DNA of 14,248 bases from Bacteroidaceae bacterium (lineage in GTDB: Bacteria > Bacteroidota > Bacteroidia > Bacteroidales > Bacteroidaceae). The DNA is taken from contig CAADWS010000183.1 of the NCBI GenBank assembly GCA_900752815.1, forward strand, positions 1 through 14,248. Direction: 5' to 3'. The notes below the pieces were generated by a model. It saw nothing but the letters and a program-made list of their open reading frames with translations, was not told the origin of the DNA and did not search any database. The translations under genes were made by a program, and so were the position numbers. Below are positions 14,246 through 14,248 of the stretch, in pieces; the first letter of the stretch is position 1; the number at the start of each line of letters is the position of its first letter.

Positions 14246-14248
14246 CTG

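Overview
The window looks like core chromosome of a Bacteroidota bacterium, most likely order Bacteroidales. Evidence: promoter boxes of the Bacteroidota sigma-A type (TAnnTTTG, once with a well-placed upstream TTTG), almost no Shine-Dalgarno sequences, a serine-type sulfatase, a DUF5683 protein, a tRNA without encoded CCA, and the neighbourhood surE-lpxB divergent from parA-parB-DUF5683-mltD-rel, which I recall as conserved in Bacteroidales. Coding DNA is moderately GC-rich and intergenic DNA is AT-richer. I cannot name the genus.

Layout. (1) 1-313 is a leader with a promoter. (2) 314-3401 (+) holds a secreted sulfatase and a secreted alkaline phosphatase, two members of one metalloenzyme superfamily, ending in a very strong terminator (3455-3519). 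(3) 3402-3770 lies between convergent genes and carries the oddest element here: four copies of AAAGTACTGA at an exact 21-bp period. (4) 3771-5735 (-) holds lpxB (lipid A disaccharide synthase) and surE (nucleotidase). (5) 5736-6004 is a divergent promoter region with a structured parA leader. (6) 6005-12164 (+) is one tightly spaced cluster: parA, parB, a DUF5683 membrane protein, an MltD-like lytic transglycosylase with LysM, and a long RelA/SpoT homologue, closed by a structured terminator (12238-12296). (7) 12443-13910 (+) holds a metallophosphatase lipoprotein overlapping a small exported, probably outer-membrane, protein. (8) tRNA-Pro(GGG) sits at the right edge behind a near-consensus promoter.

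How they fit together: the centre is housekeeping for the envelope and cell cycle. LpxB makes the lipid A core, the transglycosylase remodels peptidoglycan, ParA/ParB segregate the chromosome, and the RSH enzyme sets (p)ppGpp. Putting these in one transcription unit could couple growth state to segregation and wall turnover, but that is inference. The sulfatase and phosphatase probably scavenge sulfate and phosphate from host or dietary polymers in the periplasm. There is no SusC/SusD pair, transposase, integrase, CRISPR array or recognisable defence system. The items most worth checking are the 21-bp repeat array, the hairpin between parA and parB, the perfect AGGAGG before the RSH gene, and the likely leaderless start of the metallophosphatase.
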